A stretch of 16,170 nt of DNA, taken from contig NZ_JALEXO010000092.1 of the NCBI RefSeq assembly GCF_022780145.1, positions 1 through 16,170 of the forward strand, written 5' to 3'. This stretch comes from Intestinibacter sp. GTDB lineage: Bacteria > Bacillota > Clostridia > Peptostreptococcales > Peptostreptococcaceae. This document shows, in pieces, positions 6,642 to 14,524 of the stretch. Position numbers and translations under genes: made by a program. The notes beneath the pieces are model-generated. The model did no database searches. It worked only from the letters and a program-made list of their open reading frames with translations, and was not told the DNA's origin. The first letter of the stretch is position 1; each line of letters begins with the position of its first letter.

Positions 6642-7791
6642 TAAAATCACCCCTTATATATTTTGGAAAATTGCCTTGCACCAAAAATCTGTCATCTGTA
6701 TTTACGAATTTAATATCCCCATCTATTTCCATGATTCGTTCACTTATGCTGTTTAATCCATTGCCCTTTTTTATATTCTCACACCCTATACCGTTGTCTT
6801 TAATAGAAATAGTGCAGCTATCGTTGTTAAATGTTATAAAAACCTTGATTTTACTTGCATGACCGTGTTTTAAGGAGTTTGATAGAGATTCTTGGATTAT
6901 CCTATATACAGAGCTAAATTGGATTGATGATAGAGGCCATGTATTTTTAGAAATAGTACATTTTACATCTACGTTGCTTAGCTTTTCAAATTGTTTTATA
7001 AGTTCTTCTATTTTAAATAGATTTTGGTATTTTTCGTATTCTGTAGGTTTTAGCTTTGATACAGCATTTCTGACATCTATATAGCTTTTATTTACAAATT
7101 CTCTTAGCTCGTGTACTAATTCAAATAAATCTTCGTCTTTTTTCAGAAGCTTTTCTAATGCTCCTAATTGGATAATAGTAGTCGATAATGCATGACCTAC
7201 ACTATCGTGAATTTCCCTTGAAATCCTGTTTCTTTCTTTTAATATAGTCAGCTCTTCTATAGAACTTGCATATATTTCTAATTCTTTATTTGCTTTTTTT
7301 AGATTATCTTCAGAAATTCTAAGCTTATCGTATAAATTTTGATAATTCAATTTAGATAGACTTTGATTGTAGATATAATCCGACAACAAAAAAACTATAA
7401 GTAGAATCGATGAATTTTCTACAGCAACAATAATAGAGCTTTCTATTTGCAATAAAATAGATATTGATAAGATTATAAAAATCAATGCGTATTTTAGCTT
7501 ATCGATAGTTAAAGATGAAATATCTATTATTATTGGTATAAGATAAAATATTGTAAAATGATCGCTCAATTTATACATAGTTAATACGATAAAAATTTCT
7601 AAAAATATAGATATATAGTTTTGGATTTTATGCTTTTGTAAATTAAAAAATCTAAGTTGATTATTTATAAAAAATAAAAGAAGGACTGTTACAACAGATA
7701 GAGATAACATGTTAAAATAGCTTGAATAATCGATTAAAACTAAAAACAGTGAAATATACCTGATGTATAAGATTAATTTTGATTTATCCAT
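6634..7791 (-). CDS. Sensor histidine kinase, NarL-partner (HisKA_3) type, LnrJ-like
   Basis: The 385-residue membrane kinase phosphorylates the neighbouring regulator. The N-terminal part (about residues 8-138) is a bundle of five or six membrane spans with very short loops and no extracellular domain, so it probably senses something within or at the membrane. A helical linker (145-185) leads to the HisKA_3 dimerisation domain with phosphoacceptor H195 in ISREIHDSVGHALS (190-203). The ATPase domain has the N-box ESLSNSLKHG (301-310, N305), DNGIG (332-336) and GNGLNSISERI (343-353). The start has AAAGGAG at good spacing. The gene order kinase, regulator, ATPase, two permeases is that of B. 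subtilis lnrJKLMN (yfiJKLMN), where the system senses linearmycins. DesK and LiaS kinases have a similar layout, so the ligand is not determined. Confidence 0.92.
   Translation of the reverse strand: MDKSKLILYIRYISLFLVLIDYSSYFNMLSLSVVTVLLLFFINNQLRFFNLQKHKIQNYISIFLEIFIVLTMYKLSDHFTIFYLIPIIIDISSLTIDKLKYALIFIILSISILLQIESSIIVAVENSSILLIVFLLSDYIYNQSLSKLNYQNLYDKLRISEDNLKKANKELEIYASSIEELTILKERNRISREIHDSVGHALSTTIIQLGALEKLLKKDEDLFELVHELREFVNKSYIDVRNAVSKLKPTEYEKYQNLFKIEELIKQFEKLSNVDVKCTISKNTWPLSSIQFSSVYRIIQESLSNSLKHGHASKIKVFITFNNDSCTISIKDNGIGCENIKKGNGLNSISERIMEIDGDIKFVNTDDRFLVQGNFPKYIRGDFIE
6647..6654 (-). promoter_or_regulatory. Ribosome site deciding the TTG start of the response regulator
   Basis: AGGGGTGA on the - strand lies 5 bases from TTG at 6641-6639. 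The only upstream alternative, GTG at 6650-6648, is contained within this element and so would have no properly spaced ribosome site. Confidence 0.6.
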
Positions 7792-7824
7792 AGGAACTCC
7801 TTTCTAATATTTATTTTGATTAAA

Positions 7825-7853
7825 TTTATATAATATAAAAATTAGCCTATGAA
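7825..7853 (-). promoter_or_regulatory. Possible promoter of the two-component operon
   Basis: On the - strand TTCATA (7848-7853) stands 17 bases from TATAAA (7825-7830), which would start transcription about 25-30 bases before the kinase ATG. It overlaps the capA terminator hairpin. The matches are 4 of 6 and 5 of 6 in A/T-rich DNA, so this is weak. Confidence 0.3.
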
Positions 7854-7870
7854 TTAATTATAGGCTAATT
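7836..7870 (-). terminator. Terminator after the CapA-family gene
   Basis: An 11-base perfect stem (aattagcctat, 7840-7850, with ataggctaatt, 7860-7870) has a 9-base loop. On the - strand it is followed by a T-tract (complement of 7836-7841). It ends the capA transcript before the sensor kinase gene. Confidence 0.85.
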
Positions 7871-7887
7871 ATATAATATATTTTGTT

Positions 7888-9162
7888 TTAATTTTCAAAC
7901 GGACTTTCGATGACACTTATCTTATCATCTGTCTTTATCTGATCAGCAGTGTTTTTATAAGATTGTTTTAAATAGCTTGAATTTAAATACGATGTTTTGC
8001 TTAAAATATCGTCTGCAATAGGTATTATTTCATATACATAATTTGAGCCACCACTATATTTAGCTACCCATGTAGGTATACAAGTAACTTTTTCGACTGT
8101 AGCTTCTTTTTCATCGCTTTTCTTCTTTATATCTATATTTACCATAAGGCCGTCTTCAGTGTACATACTCAAGTATTCTCTTCTTTGGTTTGAGATATAA
8201 TTTCCAAGAGAGTATATTACTAGTGTTTCGTGCTTTTTATCACTTGATTTTATCATTTGAACAGGTTGAACAACGTGAGGATGAGATCCTATTATAATAT
8301 CTACACCGGCATCACAAAGCTTTTGTGCAAGTTCTGTTTGGAATGTGCTAGGAGTTCTGCTGTATTCATCTCCCCAGTGAAGGATTACTATTTGCATATC
8401 TGTGTCATCTTTGTATTTTTCGACAGTAGAGTAGATAGTATCGAAGGCTTCATCTGAATCTGTAGCGTTAAATACATTCATCAAGTTTGTTTTGTCGCTT
8501 GATACTTTTATGCCGTTTAAATATTTAGTTCCGTTTTTTATTTCGCCATAAGAATATGATGTAATACCTAATTTTATGTTGTTTACATCTTCTATTATGT
8601 ATTCGTCGTCTGATTCGTTTTCTCTAGTACCTACAGTGTCAAATCCCTTTTCCTTAAGGGTAGCTAATGTACGTTCAACTCCAAGGCTAGACATATCAAA
8701 GCTGTGGTTGTTAATAGTAGATAGTAAATCAAAACCAGTATTTTTTAAGGCGTCTGCAATTGCATCTGGTGTGTTAAAGGTTGGGTAAGAGCTGTATGCA
8801 TATACATCGTCTTTACAAAGAGTAGTTTCTAAATTTGCTATTGCTAAATCTGATTTTTCTACGTATTTTTTTACATATTTGTAGTTGTTGTCGAAGGAAT
8901 ATTCCTTAGTAGAAGCGTTGTACTGTGCTTTAAGCTGAGGCATATGAGCCATGACATCACCGCATGCAGTCAGTGAAGCTTCATATGTTTCAGTTTTTGT
9001 ATTTGTTTTATTTATGTTATCAACTACTGATGTATTATTTGGTTTGTTTAATATTTTGGTTGCTGCTATTACTACAACTAATAGAAGTGCAATTAGGCAG
9101 CCTAAAAATATTTTTCCCCTTTTATTTAATCTTGTTTTTTTAGAATTTCTTTTTTTACTCAT
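7888..9162 (-). CDS. CapA-family (PGA_cap) metallophosphatase-like protein, membrane-anchored
   Basis: The 424-residue protein has a short basic N-terminus, one membrane segment (about 18-36) and a Ser/Thr/Asn-rich linker, placing the rest outside the cell. The PGA_cap domain (about 62-330) resembles a calcineurin-type fold with its motifs in order: CGDVM (67-71, D69), ANLETTL (109-115), NNHSFD (151-156, H153), LHWGDEY (261-267, H262, D265), GSHPHVVQP (292-300, H294, H296) and YSLGNYISN (317-325). CapA/PgsA proteins act in poly-gamma-glutamate capsule synthesis, but many clostridial members stand alone and their role is unknown. No capB or capC homologues are visible here, so a capsule role is not supported. 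It has its own promoter and terminator and is not in the operon of the kinase downstream. A ribosome site (gggggt) precedes the ATG. Confidence 0.88.
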   Translation of the reverse strand: MSKKRNSKKTRLNKRGKIFLGCLIALLLVVVIAATKILNKPNNTSVVDNINKTNTKTETYEASLTACGDVMAHMPQLKAQYNASTKEYSFDNNYKYVKKYVEKSDLAIANLETTLCKDDVYAYSSYPTFNTPDAIADALKNTGFDLLSTINNHSFDMSSLGVERTLATLKEKGFDTVGTRENESDDEYIIEDVNNIKLGITSYSYGEIKNGTKYLNGIKVSSDKTNLMNVFNATDSDEAFDTIYSTVEKYKDDTDMQIVILHWGDEYSRTPSTFQTELAQKLCDAGVDIIIGSHPHVVQPVQMIKSSDKKHETLVIYSLGNYISNQRREYLSMYTEDGLMVNIDIKKKSDEKEATVEKVTCIPTWVAKYSGGSNYVYEIIPIADDILSKTSYLNSSYLKQSYKNTADQIKTDDKISVIESPFEN

Positions 9163-9196
9163 AATTTAACCCCCATTAGAAACGTATTCATTAATT

Positions 9197-9225
9197 ATAA
9201 TATATTTAATTGTAAAAATTTTCAA
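9197..9225 (-). promoter_or_regulatory. Promoter of the CapA-family gene
   Basis: On the - strand TTGAAA (9220-9225) and TATTAT (9197-9202) are 17 bases apart, a good sigma-A type promoter. It gives a leader of about 25-30 bases that includes the gggggt ribosome site. Confidence 0.6.
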
Positions 9226-9257
9226 TTAAAATCTGAAAAAGTGTATATATTGTAACT

Positions 9258-9286
9258 TTTATGACTAAAATAAAAAAGTCTATATT
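9258..9286 (+). promoter_or_regulatory. Possible promoter of the yraN-comM-dprA-topA operon
   Basis: TATATT (9281-9286) lies 17 bases after TTTATG (9258-9263). The -10 matches 5 of 6 positions but the -35 only 3 of 6. The divergent layout requires a promoter somewhere in this 158-base gap. Confidence 0.3.
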
Positions 9287-9310
9287 GGAAAATTAAATTT
9301 TGGAAATAGC

Positions 9311-9315
9311 AGGTG
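9311..9315 (+). promoter_or_regulatory. Ribosome site deciding the yraN start
   Basis: aggtg lies five bases before ATG at 9321. This favours the 123-residue form over an extension from TTG at 9300. Confidence 0.55.
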
Positions 9316-9320
9316 TAGTT

Positions 9321-9692
9321 ATGGATAATTATGAAATATTCAAATCTCTAGATAATGTAAAAAAGGGAAAAATAGGTGAAAAAATAGCTCAAAAATACCT
9401 CATCTCTGTAGGTATGAATATAATTTGTACCAATTATAGGACTAAATTTGGCGAGGTAGATATAATTGCAAGATTTAAAAATAAGCTAGTATTTGTAGAA
9501 GTAAAATCTAGAACATCTAAAAATTATGGACTCGCCTGTGAAGCGGTAGATTTAAAAAAGGTCAAGAAGATAACTTCTGTAGCGAAGTATTATATTTTAG
9601 AGAATAATTTAAAAAATTGCGAGATAAGATTTGATGTTGTGGAGGTTTATTTCGATGAAGAGAGGATAAACCATATAGAAAATGCGTTTTAA
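9321..9692 (+). CDS. yraN: YraN/UPF0102 family protein, predicted nuclease-like fold
   Basis: The 123-residue protein matches the UPF0102 family: KKGKIGEKIAQKYL near the N-terminus, NYRTKFGEVDIIAR (38-51) and LVFVEVKSRTS (56-66). E20, D47, E60 and K62 are placed like a PD-(D/E)xK nuclease active site. The family is predicted to act on DNA, but its function is not established. It sits beside comM and dprA, as in many bacteria, which suggests a role in recombination or DNA uptake. I chose ATG at 9321 because aggtg (9311-9315) lies 5 bases before it. The frame also opens with TTG at 9300, which would add seven residues (MEIAGVV) without a suitable ribosome site. comM follows after 12 bases. Confidence 0.93.
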   Translation: MDNYEIFKSLDNVKKGKIGEKIAQKYLISVGMNIICTNYRTKFGEVDIIARFKNKLVFVEVKSRTSKNYGLACEAVDLKKVKKITSVAKYYILENNLKNCEIRFDVVEVYFDEERINHIENAF

Positions 9693-9704
9693 GAAAGGAA
9701 TAAT

Positions 9705-11237
9705 ATGTTAAGTATAATTAATTCATGTAATTTATCAGGAATAGATGGTTTTATAGTAAACGTGGAGGTCGATATTACTAGAGGTATGCCTTGTTTCAAT
9801 ATAGTGGGGCTAGCTAGTACGGAGGTAAAAGAGGCAAAAGAAAGAGTGAAGTCGGCGATTATAAATAGTGAATTTGATTTTCCGACTAAGAGAATAGTAG
9901 TAAATCTATCTCCTGCAGATATAAAAAAGGAGGGTTCTCTGTTGGATTTGCCGATGTCTATAGGATTGCTTAGAAATTACATAACAAGAGATATAGATTA
10001 TTTTAGGAAAACTGTATTTGTTGGAGAGCTTTCATTAGACGGAACCTTAAAGAAAATAAGAGGCGTTTTACCGATTGTTTTAAGTGCGAAGGAAAAGGGA
10101 TATAAGAGGATATTTATACCATATGGCAATTTACTAGAAGCATCTTATGTAGATGGTATAGAAGTAATTCCCGTAAAAAATTTAAGACAATGTATAGGAT
10201 ATATAAATGGGAAAATAGATTTAAACTTAGGTCAAATATTTTCTGATATAGATAAAAATACAAAGGAGGAAGAATATGAAGAAGATTTTTCTGATGTCAA
10301 GGGTAATTACTTTGTCAAAAGAGGACTTGAAATTGCAGCTGGTGGAAATCACAATACGATTTTAATAGGCCCTCCTGGTACAGGCAAGACTATGATGGCT
10401 AGAAGAGTTAGGACTATACTTCCCGATTTGGATAAGGAGGAAAAAATTGAGATAAGCAAGATTTATAGTATAGCTGGACTTATCGACAATAATATTGGAA
10501 TAGTAAATAAAAGACCCTTTAGATCTCCTCATCATAGCGCTACGACGACATCTTTAATTGGAGGCGGAGTGAAGTCTACTCCAGGGGAAATTGTTTTGGC
10601 ACATAGAGGGATCCTATTTTTAGACGAATTATCTGAGTTTAATAGAAAAACGCTGGAAATGCTTAGACAGCCTATAGAAGATGGTTTTATAAACTTGTCT
10701 AGATTGAAATACTACATAAAATACCCTTGTAAAACTTTAATAATTGCCGCTATGAATCCTTGTCCATGTGGATATTTTATGTCTGATACTCCGTGCAAAT
10801 GTTCAGCATACGAAGTAATAAGATATAAAAATAAAATTTCGGGACCTCTTTTAGATAGATTTGACTTATTTTTACCAGTTGATTCAATTGAACACGGTGA
10901 ATTTAGCGAGGATAATTTTAATGAATCATCTGCTAGTATAAAGAAGAGAGTTCAAAATGCAAAGGATATGCAAAAAAATAGATTTAAAGATAGCGATATA
11001 AAGAGCAACGATGAAATAAAATCATCTCAAATAAATAAATACTGCAAATTAGATAGAGAAAGCGAGCAAATTGCTAAAAAAATATTTGACAAATATAAAT
11101 TGAGCAATAGAAGCTATACTAAATTACTAAAAACAGCTAGGACTATAGCTGATTTAGAATCGAGTGAAGATATAAATAAAAATCATATATTAGAGGCTTT
11201 TTCATATAGAAAGGGCTATTACAAATATTTTAAATGA
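9705..11237 (+). CDS. comM: ComM/YifB family Mg-chelatase-like AAA+ ATPase
   Basis: The 510-residue AAA+ protein has the ComM/YifB layout. An N-terminal Lon-protease-like ChlI domain (about 1-170; NIVGLAST, VVNLSPADIKKEGSLLDLP) is followed by an AAA+ module with Walker A GPPGTGKT (222-229), FRSPHHSAT (272-280), Walker B ILFLDE (303-308), sensor-1 N351 and arginine finger R385 (GPLLDRFDL). A C-terminal lid domain follows (about 440-510). The insert NPCPCG...PCKC (C353, C355, C364, C366) is the family's cysteine cluster and may bind metal. In Gram-negative competent bacteria ComM is a hexameric helicase driving branch migration during integration of incoming DNA; the role in Clostridia is less certain. 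The ribosome site is aaagga, and dprA starts 9 bases after the stop, so this is one operon. Confidence 0.95.
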   Translation: MLSIINSCNLSGIDGFIVNVEVDITRGMPCFNIVGLASTEVKEAKERVKSAIINSEFDFPTKRIVVNLSPADIKKEGSLLDLPMSIGLLRNYITRDIDYFRKTVFVGELSLDGTLKKIRGVLPIVLSAKEKGYKRIFIPYGNLLEASYVDGIEVIPVKNLRQCIGYINGKIDLNLGQIFSDIDKNTKEEEYEEDFSDVKGNYFVKRGLEIAAGGNHNTILIGPPGTGKTMMARRVRTILPDLDKEEKIEISKIYSIAGLIDNNIGIVNKRPFRSPHHSATTTSLIGGGVKSTPGEIVLAHRGILFLDELSEFNRKTLEMLRQPIEDGFINLSRLKYYIKYPCKTLIIAAMNPCPCGYFMSDTPCKCSAYEVIRYKNKISGPLLDRFDLFLPVDSIEHGEFSEDNFNESSASIKKRVQNAKDMQKNRFKDSDIKSNDEIKSSQINKYCKLDRESEQIAKKIFDKYKLSNRSYTKLLKTARTIADLESSEDINKNHILEAFSYRKGYYKYFK

Positions 11238-11246
11238 GGTGAAAAT

Positions 11247-12350
11247 ATGGAAAAAAAGGACATGTACTTGCTTTTAAGTTCTATATATAGAATAAATCAA
11301 TTAGAAGTGGATATATTAAAAGAAGACTTTAAATCACTGGAAAATTTAATGGAGGTAGATAAGAGGGAAATTCTTCAAAATAAAAAATTAGATTCAAAAT
11401 TATTAAGAAATATAGTAAAATATAGAAGCTATTCACGAATTGATAAAATTAAAGAAATTTTATATAATAACAAAATACAATGTGTTTGCATTGAGGATGA
11501 AGATTATCCAGAACAATTAAAGCATATTGCGTTCCCTCCACCTATATTATTTTATAAGGGAGATATTTCTTTTTTAAAAATGGAGCAGACATTAGCTGTA
11601 GTAGGTTCGAGAACTCCTACACAATACGGTTTATATTGTGTTAGAAAATTAACAAAGGAATTATCATCTGTGGGTGTAAATATTGTAAGTGGACTTGCCT
11701 TAGGAATTGATTCTGAAGCACATATGGCTTGTATGAAAGGTAAAAATGGAAAAACTGCTGCGATATTAGGTGGCCCTATAGACGAAATAAGACCAGCTAA
11801 AAATATACCTGTAGCCGAAAAAATTTTAGAAAATGGTGGATCTATAATATCAGAGTTTTTTATTAGTTCTAAAATATATCCTTCAAATTTTGTTCAGAGA
11901 AATAGAATTATAAGCGGGCTGTGTAAAGGGACTTTAGTTGTAGAAGCTGCAGATGGTAGTGGTGCTTTAACTACTGCAAATTATGCTTTACAGCAGAATA
12001 GATCAGTTTTAGCAATACCAGGACCTATAAATTCTCCAAAGAGCGAAGGATGTAATGAACTTTTAGAAAAAGGCGCAAAAGTAACTAGAAATTTTAAAGA
12101 TATTATGGAGGAGTGTAAATTTTCTTCTTTAAATAATTCTAAAGATAGTATAGAATATGATATTAAGGGTTTGAATTGTGAGCAAATTGCAATTTTAGAT
12201 TTAATGAAAAGACAAGGTAATATAAAAATAGATGATATTTGTAATTATACTGATATTGACATAAAGACAATAAATTCAAATATAAATGAACTATTGATAA
12301 ACGATTATATTATTGAAATGGAAAATAAAACTTATGGATTTAACGTTTAA
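11247..12350 (+). CDS. dprA: DNA-processing protein DprA (Smf)
   Basis: DprA binds incoming single-stranded DNA and loads RecA during transformation. The 367-residue protein has an N-terminal helical SAM-like domain (about 1-75), the Rossmann-like DprA domain (about 80-290) and a C-terminal winged-helix DML1 domain (about 308-365). Visible motifs are VVGSRTPTQYG (118-128), SGLALGIDSEAH (148-159), AAILGGPIDEI (171-181), FVQRNRIISGL (215-225), EAADGSGALTTA (233-244) and GPINSPKSEGCNELL (259-273). In the ILGG loop this protein has GGPIDEIRP where many homologues have GGG or GCG and a tyrosine, a small variation. The start has gaggtg (11236-11241) overlapping the comM stop region. topA follows after 30 bases. 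Presence of dprA does not by itself prove natural competence; the pilus and ComEC genes are not in this window. Confidence 0.95.
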   Translation: MEKKDMYLLLSSIYRINQLEVDILKEDFKSLENLMEVDKREILQNKKLDSKLLRNIVKYRSYSRIDKIKEILYNNKIQCVCIEDEDYPEQLKHIAFPPPILFYKGDISFLKMEQTLAVVGSRTPTQYGLYCVRKLTKELSSVGVNIVSGLALGIDSEAHMACMKGKNGKTAAILGGPIDEIRPAKNIPVAEKILENGGSIISEFFISSKIYPSNFVQRNRIISGLCKGTLVVEAADGSGALTTANYALQQNRSVLAIPGPINSPKSEGCNELLEKGAKVTRNFKDIMEECKFSSLNNSKDSIEYDIKGLNCEQIAILDLMKRQGNIKIDDICNYTDIDIKTINSNINELLINDYIIEMENKTYGFNV

Positions 12351-12380
12351 TCGAAAAAGTAAGTGGGGGTGTAATAAAAT

Positions 12381-14462
12381 ATGGCGAAAGCATTAGTAAT
12401 TGTCGAATCGCCAGCTAAGGCTAAAACAATAGAAAAGTTTTTAGGAAAAAGTCACTATACAGTAAAGGCTTCTGTAGGACATGTAAGAGATTTACCTAAA
12501 AGTCAATTAGGCGTTGATATAGAAAATAACTTTGAACCTAAATATATAAATATAAGGGGAAAAGGAGATTTAATTAAAGAACTAAAAAAAGAAGCTAAAA
12601 AGGCTAAGAAAGTATATTTAGCAACCGACCCTGATAGAGAGGGAGAAGCAATTTCTTGGCATCTATCTTATATTTTAAATATAGATGAAAAGGAAGAATG
12701 CAGGATTGAATTTAATGAAATAACAAAGGATGCAATCAAAAAGGCTATAAAAAATCCAAGAAGTATAGATCGAAATCTAGTTGATGCTCAACAGGCAAGA
12801 AGAGTTTTAGATAGACTTTTAGGGTATCAAATAAGTCCTATCTTGTGGCAAAAGGTTAGAAAAGGTTTAAGTGCAGGTAGGGTTCAATCTGTAACAACTA
12901 AATTAGTATGTGAAAGAGAAGAGGAAATCAATTCTTTCATACCTAAGGAATACTGGACAATAGATTTGATTGTAAAAAATAAAGATGGTGAAGAGTTTAC
13001 TTTAAAATTCTATGGAGAAGACGGCAAAAAAATAGAATTAGAAAATGAAAAACAAGTAAAAGAAATTCTAGAAATAATAAAAAATAACGATTTAGTAGTA
13101 AATAAAATAGAATCTAAGAGTCGTAGAAAATCAGCTCCAAAACCATTTACTACAAGTGTGCTTCAACAGGATGCTGCAAATAGACTAAATTTTACAACTA
13201 AAAAGACTATGATGGTAGCACAAGAGCTGTATGAAGGTATCGATATAAAAGGGGAAGGAACTGTAGGTCTTATATCTTATATAAGAACAGATTCCAAGAG
13301 AATATCAGAAGAGGCGAAGGAAAAGGCCAAGAATTATATAGTAGAATCAATAGGAGAAAATTACTATAAAAATCAAACAAAAGAAAATAAATCTAAAAAA
13401 GATGATAAAAAAGTACAAGATGCTCACGAAGCTATTAGACCAACTTCTGTAGAGAGAACACCAGATAGCATAAAGGATTCCTTGAGCAAAGACCAATATA
13501 AGCTTTACAATTTGATTTGGAGAAGATTTGTCGCAAGTCAAATGGAGGATTCAGTATTTGATGTTTTAAATGTCGAATGTAAAATTTCAAACTTAGTGTT
13601 TAAGGCAACTGGTTCTAAACTTAAATTTGATGGATATACAAAGATATACAACTTTACAGAAAGAGAAGATAAAATACTTCCAAGCTTAAGTGAAGGTGAA
13701 AATTTAAAAATAGAAAAAGAAGATCCAGCTCAACATTTTACATCTCCTCCACCTAGATATACTGAGGCTAGCTTAGTAAAGACTTTAGAAGAGCTTGGAA
13801 TAGGTAGACCAAGTACTTATGCGCCGACTATAACTACTATACTAAATAGAGGATATGTTGAAAAAGACGGAACTAGCTTACTTCCGACTGAATTGGGAAT
13901 TATAGTTACAAAGATACTAGATGAAAATTTTCAAAAATTCATGGATGTAGATTTCACTGCTAATATGGAATCTCAACTAGATGAAATTGAAGAAGGTAAT
14001 GCAGAATGGAAAAAAGTAGTAGAAGAGTTTTATTCACCATTGAAGGAAGCTATTAGAATTGCTATGGAAAAAATAGAAAAAGTAAATATGGATGAGGAAA
14101 CTGATGAAATTTGCGAAATTTGCGGCGCCAATATGGTGATAAAATACGGTAGATTTGGTAAATTTATGGCTTGTAAAAATTATCCAGAATGCAAAAATAC
14201 TAGACCTATTGTAAATAAAATCGGTGTAAAATGTCCAAAATGCAAAGACGGAGATGTGATAATGAGAAAAAGTAAAAAAAATAAAGTATTTTACGGATGC
14301 TCAAATTATCCAGAGTGTGATTTTGTAGCGTGGAATAAACCAGTTGAAGAGGTTTGTGAGAAATGTGGCTCTTATATGTATGAAAAATATTCAAAATCAG
14401 GAAAGAAAATAGTTTGTTCAAATAAAGAATGTAAAAATGAAAAAATTGTTGAAGATGAATAA
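12381..14462 (+). CDS. topA: DNA topoisomerase I (type IA)
   Basis: TopA relaxes negatively supercoiled DNA by cutting one strand and passing the other. The 693-residue protein has the TOPRIM domain (about 1-115) with catalytic E9 (VESPAKAKTI) and the Mg-binding DPDREGE (83-89). The cleavage domain carries the active-site tyrosine Y300 in GLISYIRTDS (297-306), with R302 beside it, and HEAIRPT (349-355). The region SPPPRYTEASLVKTLEELGI (455-474) and GRPSTYAPTI (475-484) is typical of bacterial TopA. Three C-terminal zinc-ribbon repeats are intact: C578/C581/C598/C604, C618/C621/C640/C646 and C659/C662/C679/C684. Length matches clostridial TopA. A strong ribosome site (gggggtg) precedes the ATG. 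It appears to be the last gene of the yraN-comM-dprA-topA operon, although no clear terminator is visible after it. Confidence 0.98.
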   Translation: MAKALVIVESPAKAKTIEKFLGKSHYTVKASVGHVRDLPKSQLGVDIENNFEPKYINIRGKGDLIKELKKEAKKAKKVYLATDPDREGEAISWHLSYILNIDEKEECRIEFNEITKDAIKKAIKNPRSIDRNLVDAQQARRVLDRLLGYQISPILWQKVRKGLSAGRVQSVTTKLVCEREEEINSFIPKEYWTIDLIVKNKDGEEFTLKFYGEDGKKIELENEKQVKEILEIIKNNDLVVNKIESKSRRKSAPKPFTTSVLQQDAANRLNFTTKKTMMVAQELYEGIDIKGEGTVGLISYIRTDSKRISEEAKEKAKNYIVESIGENYYKNQTKENKSKKDDKKVQDAHEAIRPTSVERTPDSIKDSLSKDQYKLYNLIWRRFVASQMEDSVFDVLNVECKISNLVFKATGSKLKFDGYTKIYNFTEREDKILPSLSEGENLKIEKEDPAQHFTSPPPRYTEASLVKTLEELGIGRPSTYAPTITTILNRGYVEKDGTSLLPTELGIIVTKILDENFQKFMDVDFTANMESQLDEIEEGNAEWKKVVEEFYSPLKEAIRIAMEKIEKVNMDEETDEICEICGANMVIKYGRFGKFMACKNYPECKNTRPIVNKIGVKCPKCKDGDVIMRKSKKNKVFYGCSNYPECDFVAWNKPVEEVCEKCGSYMYEKYSKSGKKIVCSNKECKNEKIVEDE

Positions 14463-14488
14463 AATTACAATCAAAAACAATATTATTG

Positions 14489-14517
14489 AAATGCGTGAAA
14501 ATTTAAAATATTAAATT
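14489..14517 (+). promoter_or_regulatory. Possible CodY box and A/T inverted repeat upstream of codY
   Basis: The 15 bases at 14489-14503 (aaatgcgtgaaaatt) match the CodY consensus AATTTTCWGAAAATT at 11 of 15 positions, including the whole right half-site. An overlapping perfect inverted repeat (aatttaa/ttaaatt, 14500-14517) has a 4-base loop. Autoregulation by CodY is known in some Firmicutes. Four-mismatch hits are frequent in such A/T-rich DNA, so this is only a candidate. Confidence 0.3.
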
Positions 14518-14524
14518 ATATTTG

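Noticed and set aside
7801..7815. Copy of the 5908-5919 palindrome upstream of the sensor kinase gene
   Set aside because: Only ctaatat is shared, with no second half-site, so there is no support for a common operator.
9094..9103. Lipoprotein signal (cysteine C22) in the CapA-family protein
   Set aside because: The residues before C22 (FLG) do not fit a lipobox, with leucine at -2 rather than -3, and the hydrophobic segment continues past the cysteine. A simple membrane anchor is more likely.
9214..9240. CodY-like sequence (AATTTTC and CTGAAAA) between capA and yraN
   Set aside because: The two half-sites are spaced too far apart; each 15-base alignment has five or six mismatches.
2655..9320. 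Mobile element explanation for the opposite-strand block
   Set aside because: I see no transposase, integrase, tRNA target, or matching direct or inverted repeats at the two edges.
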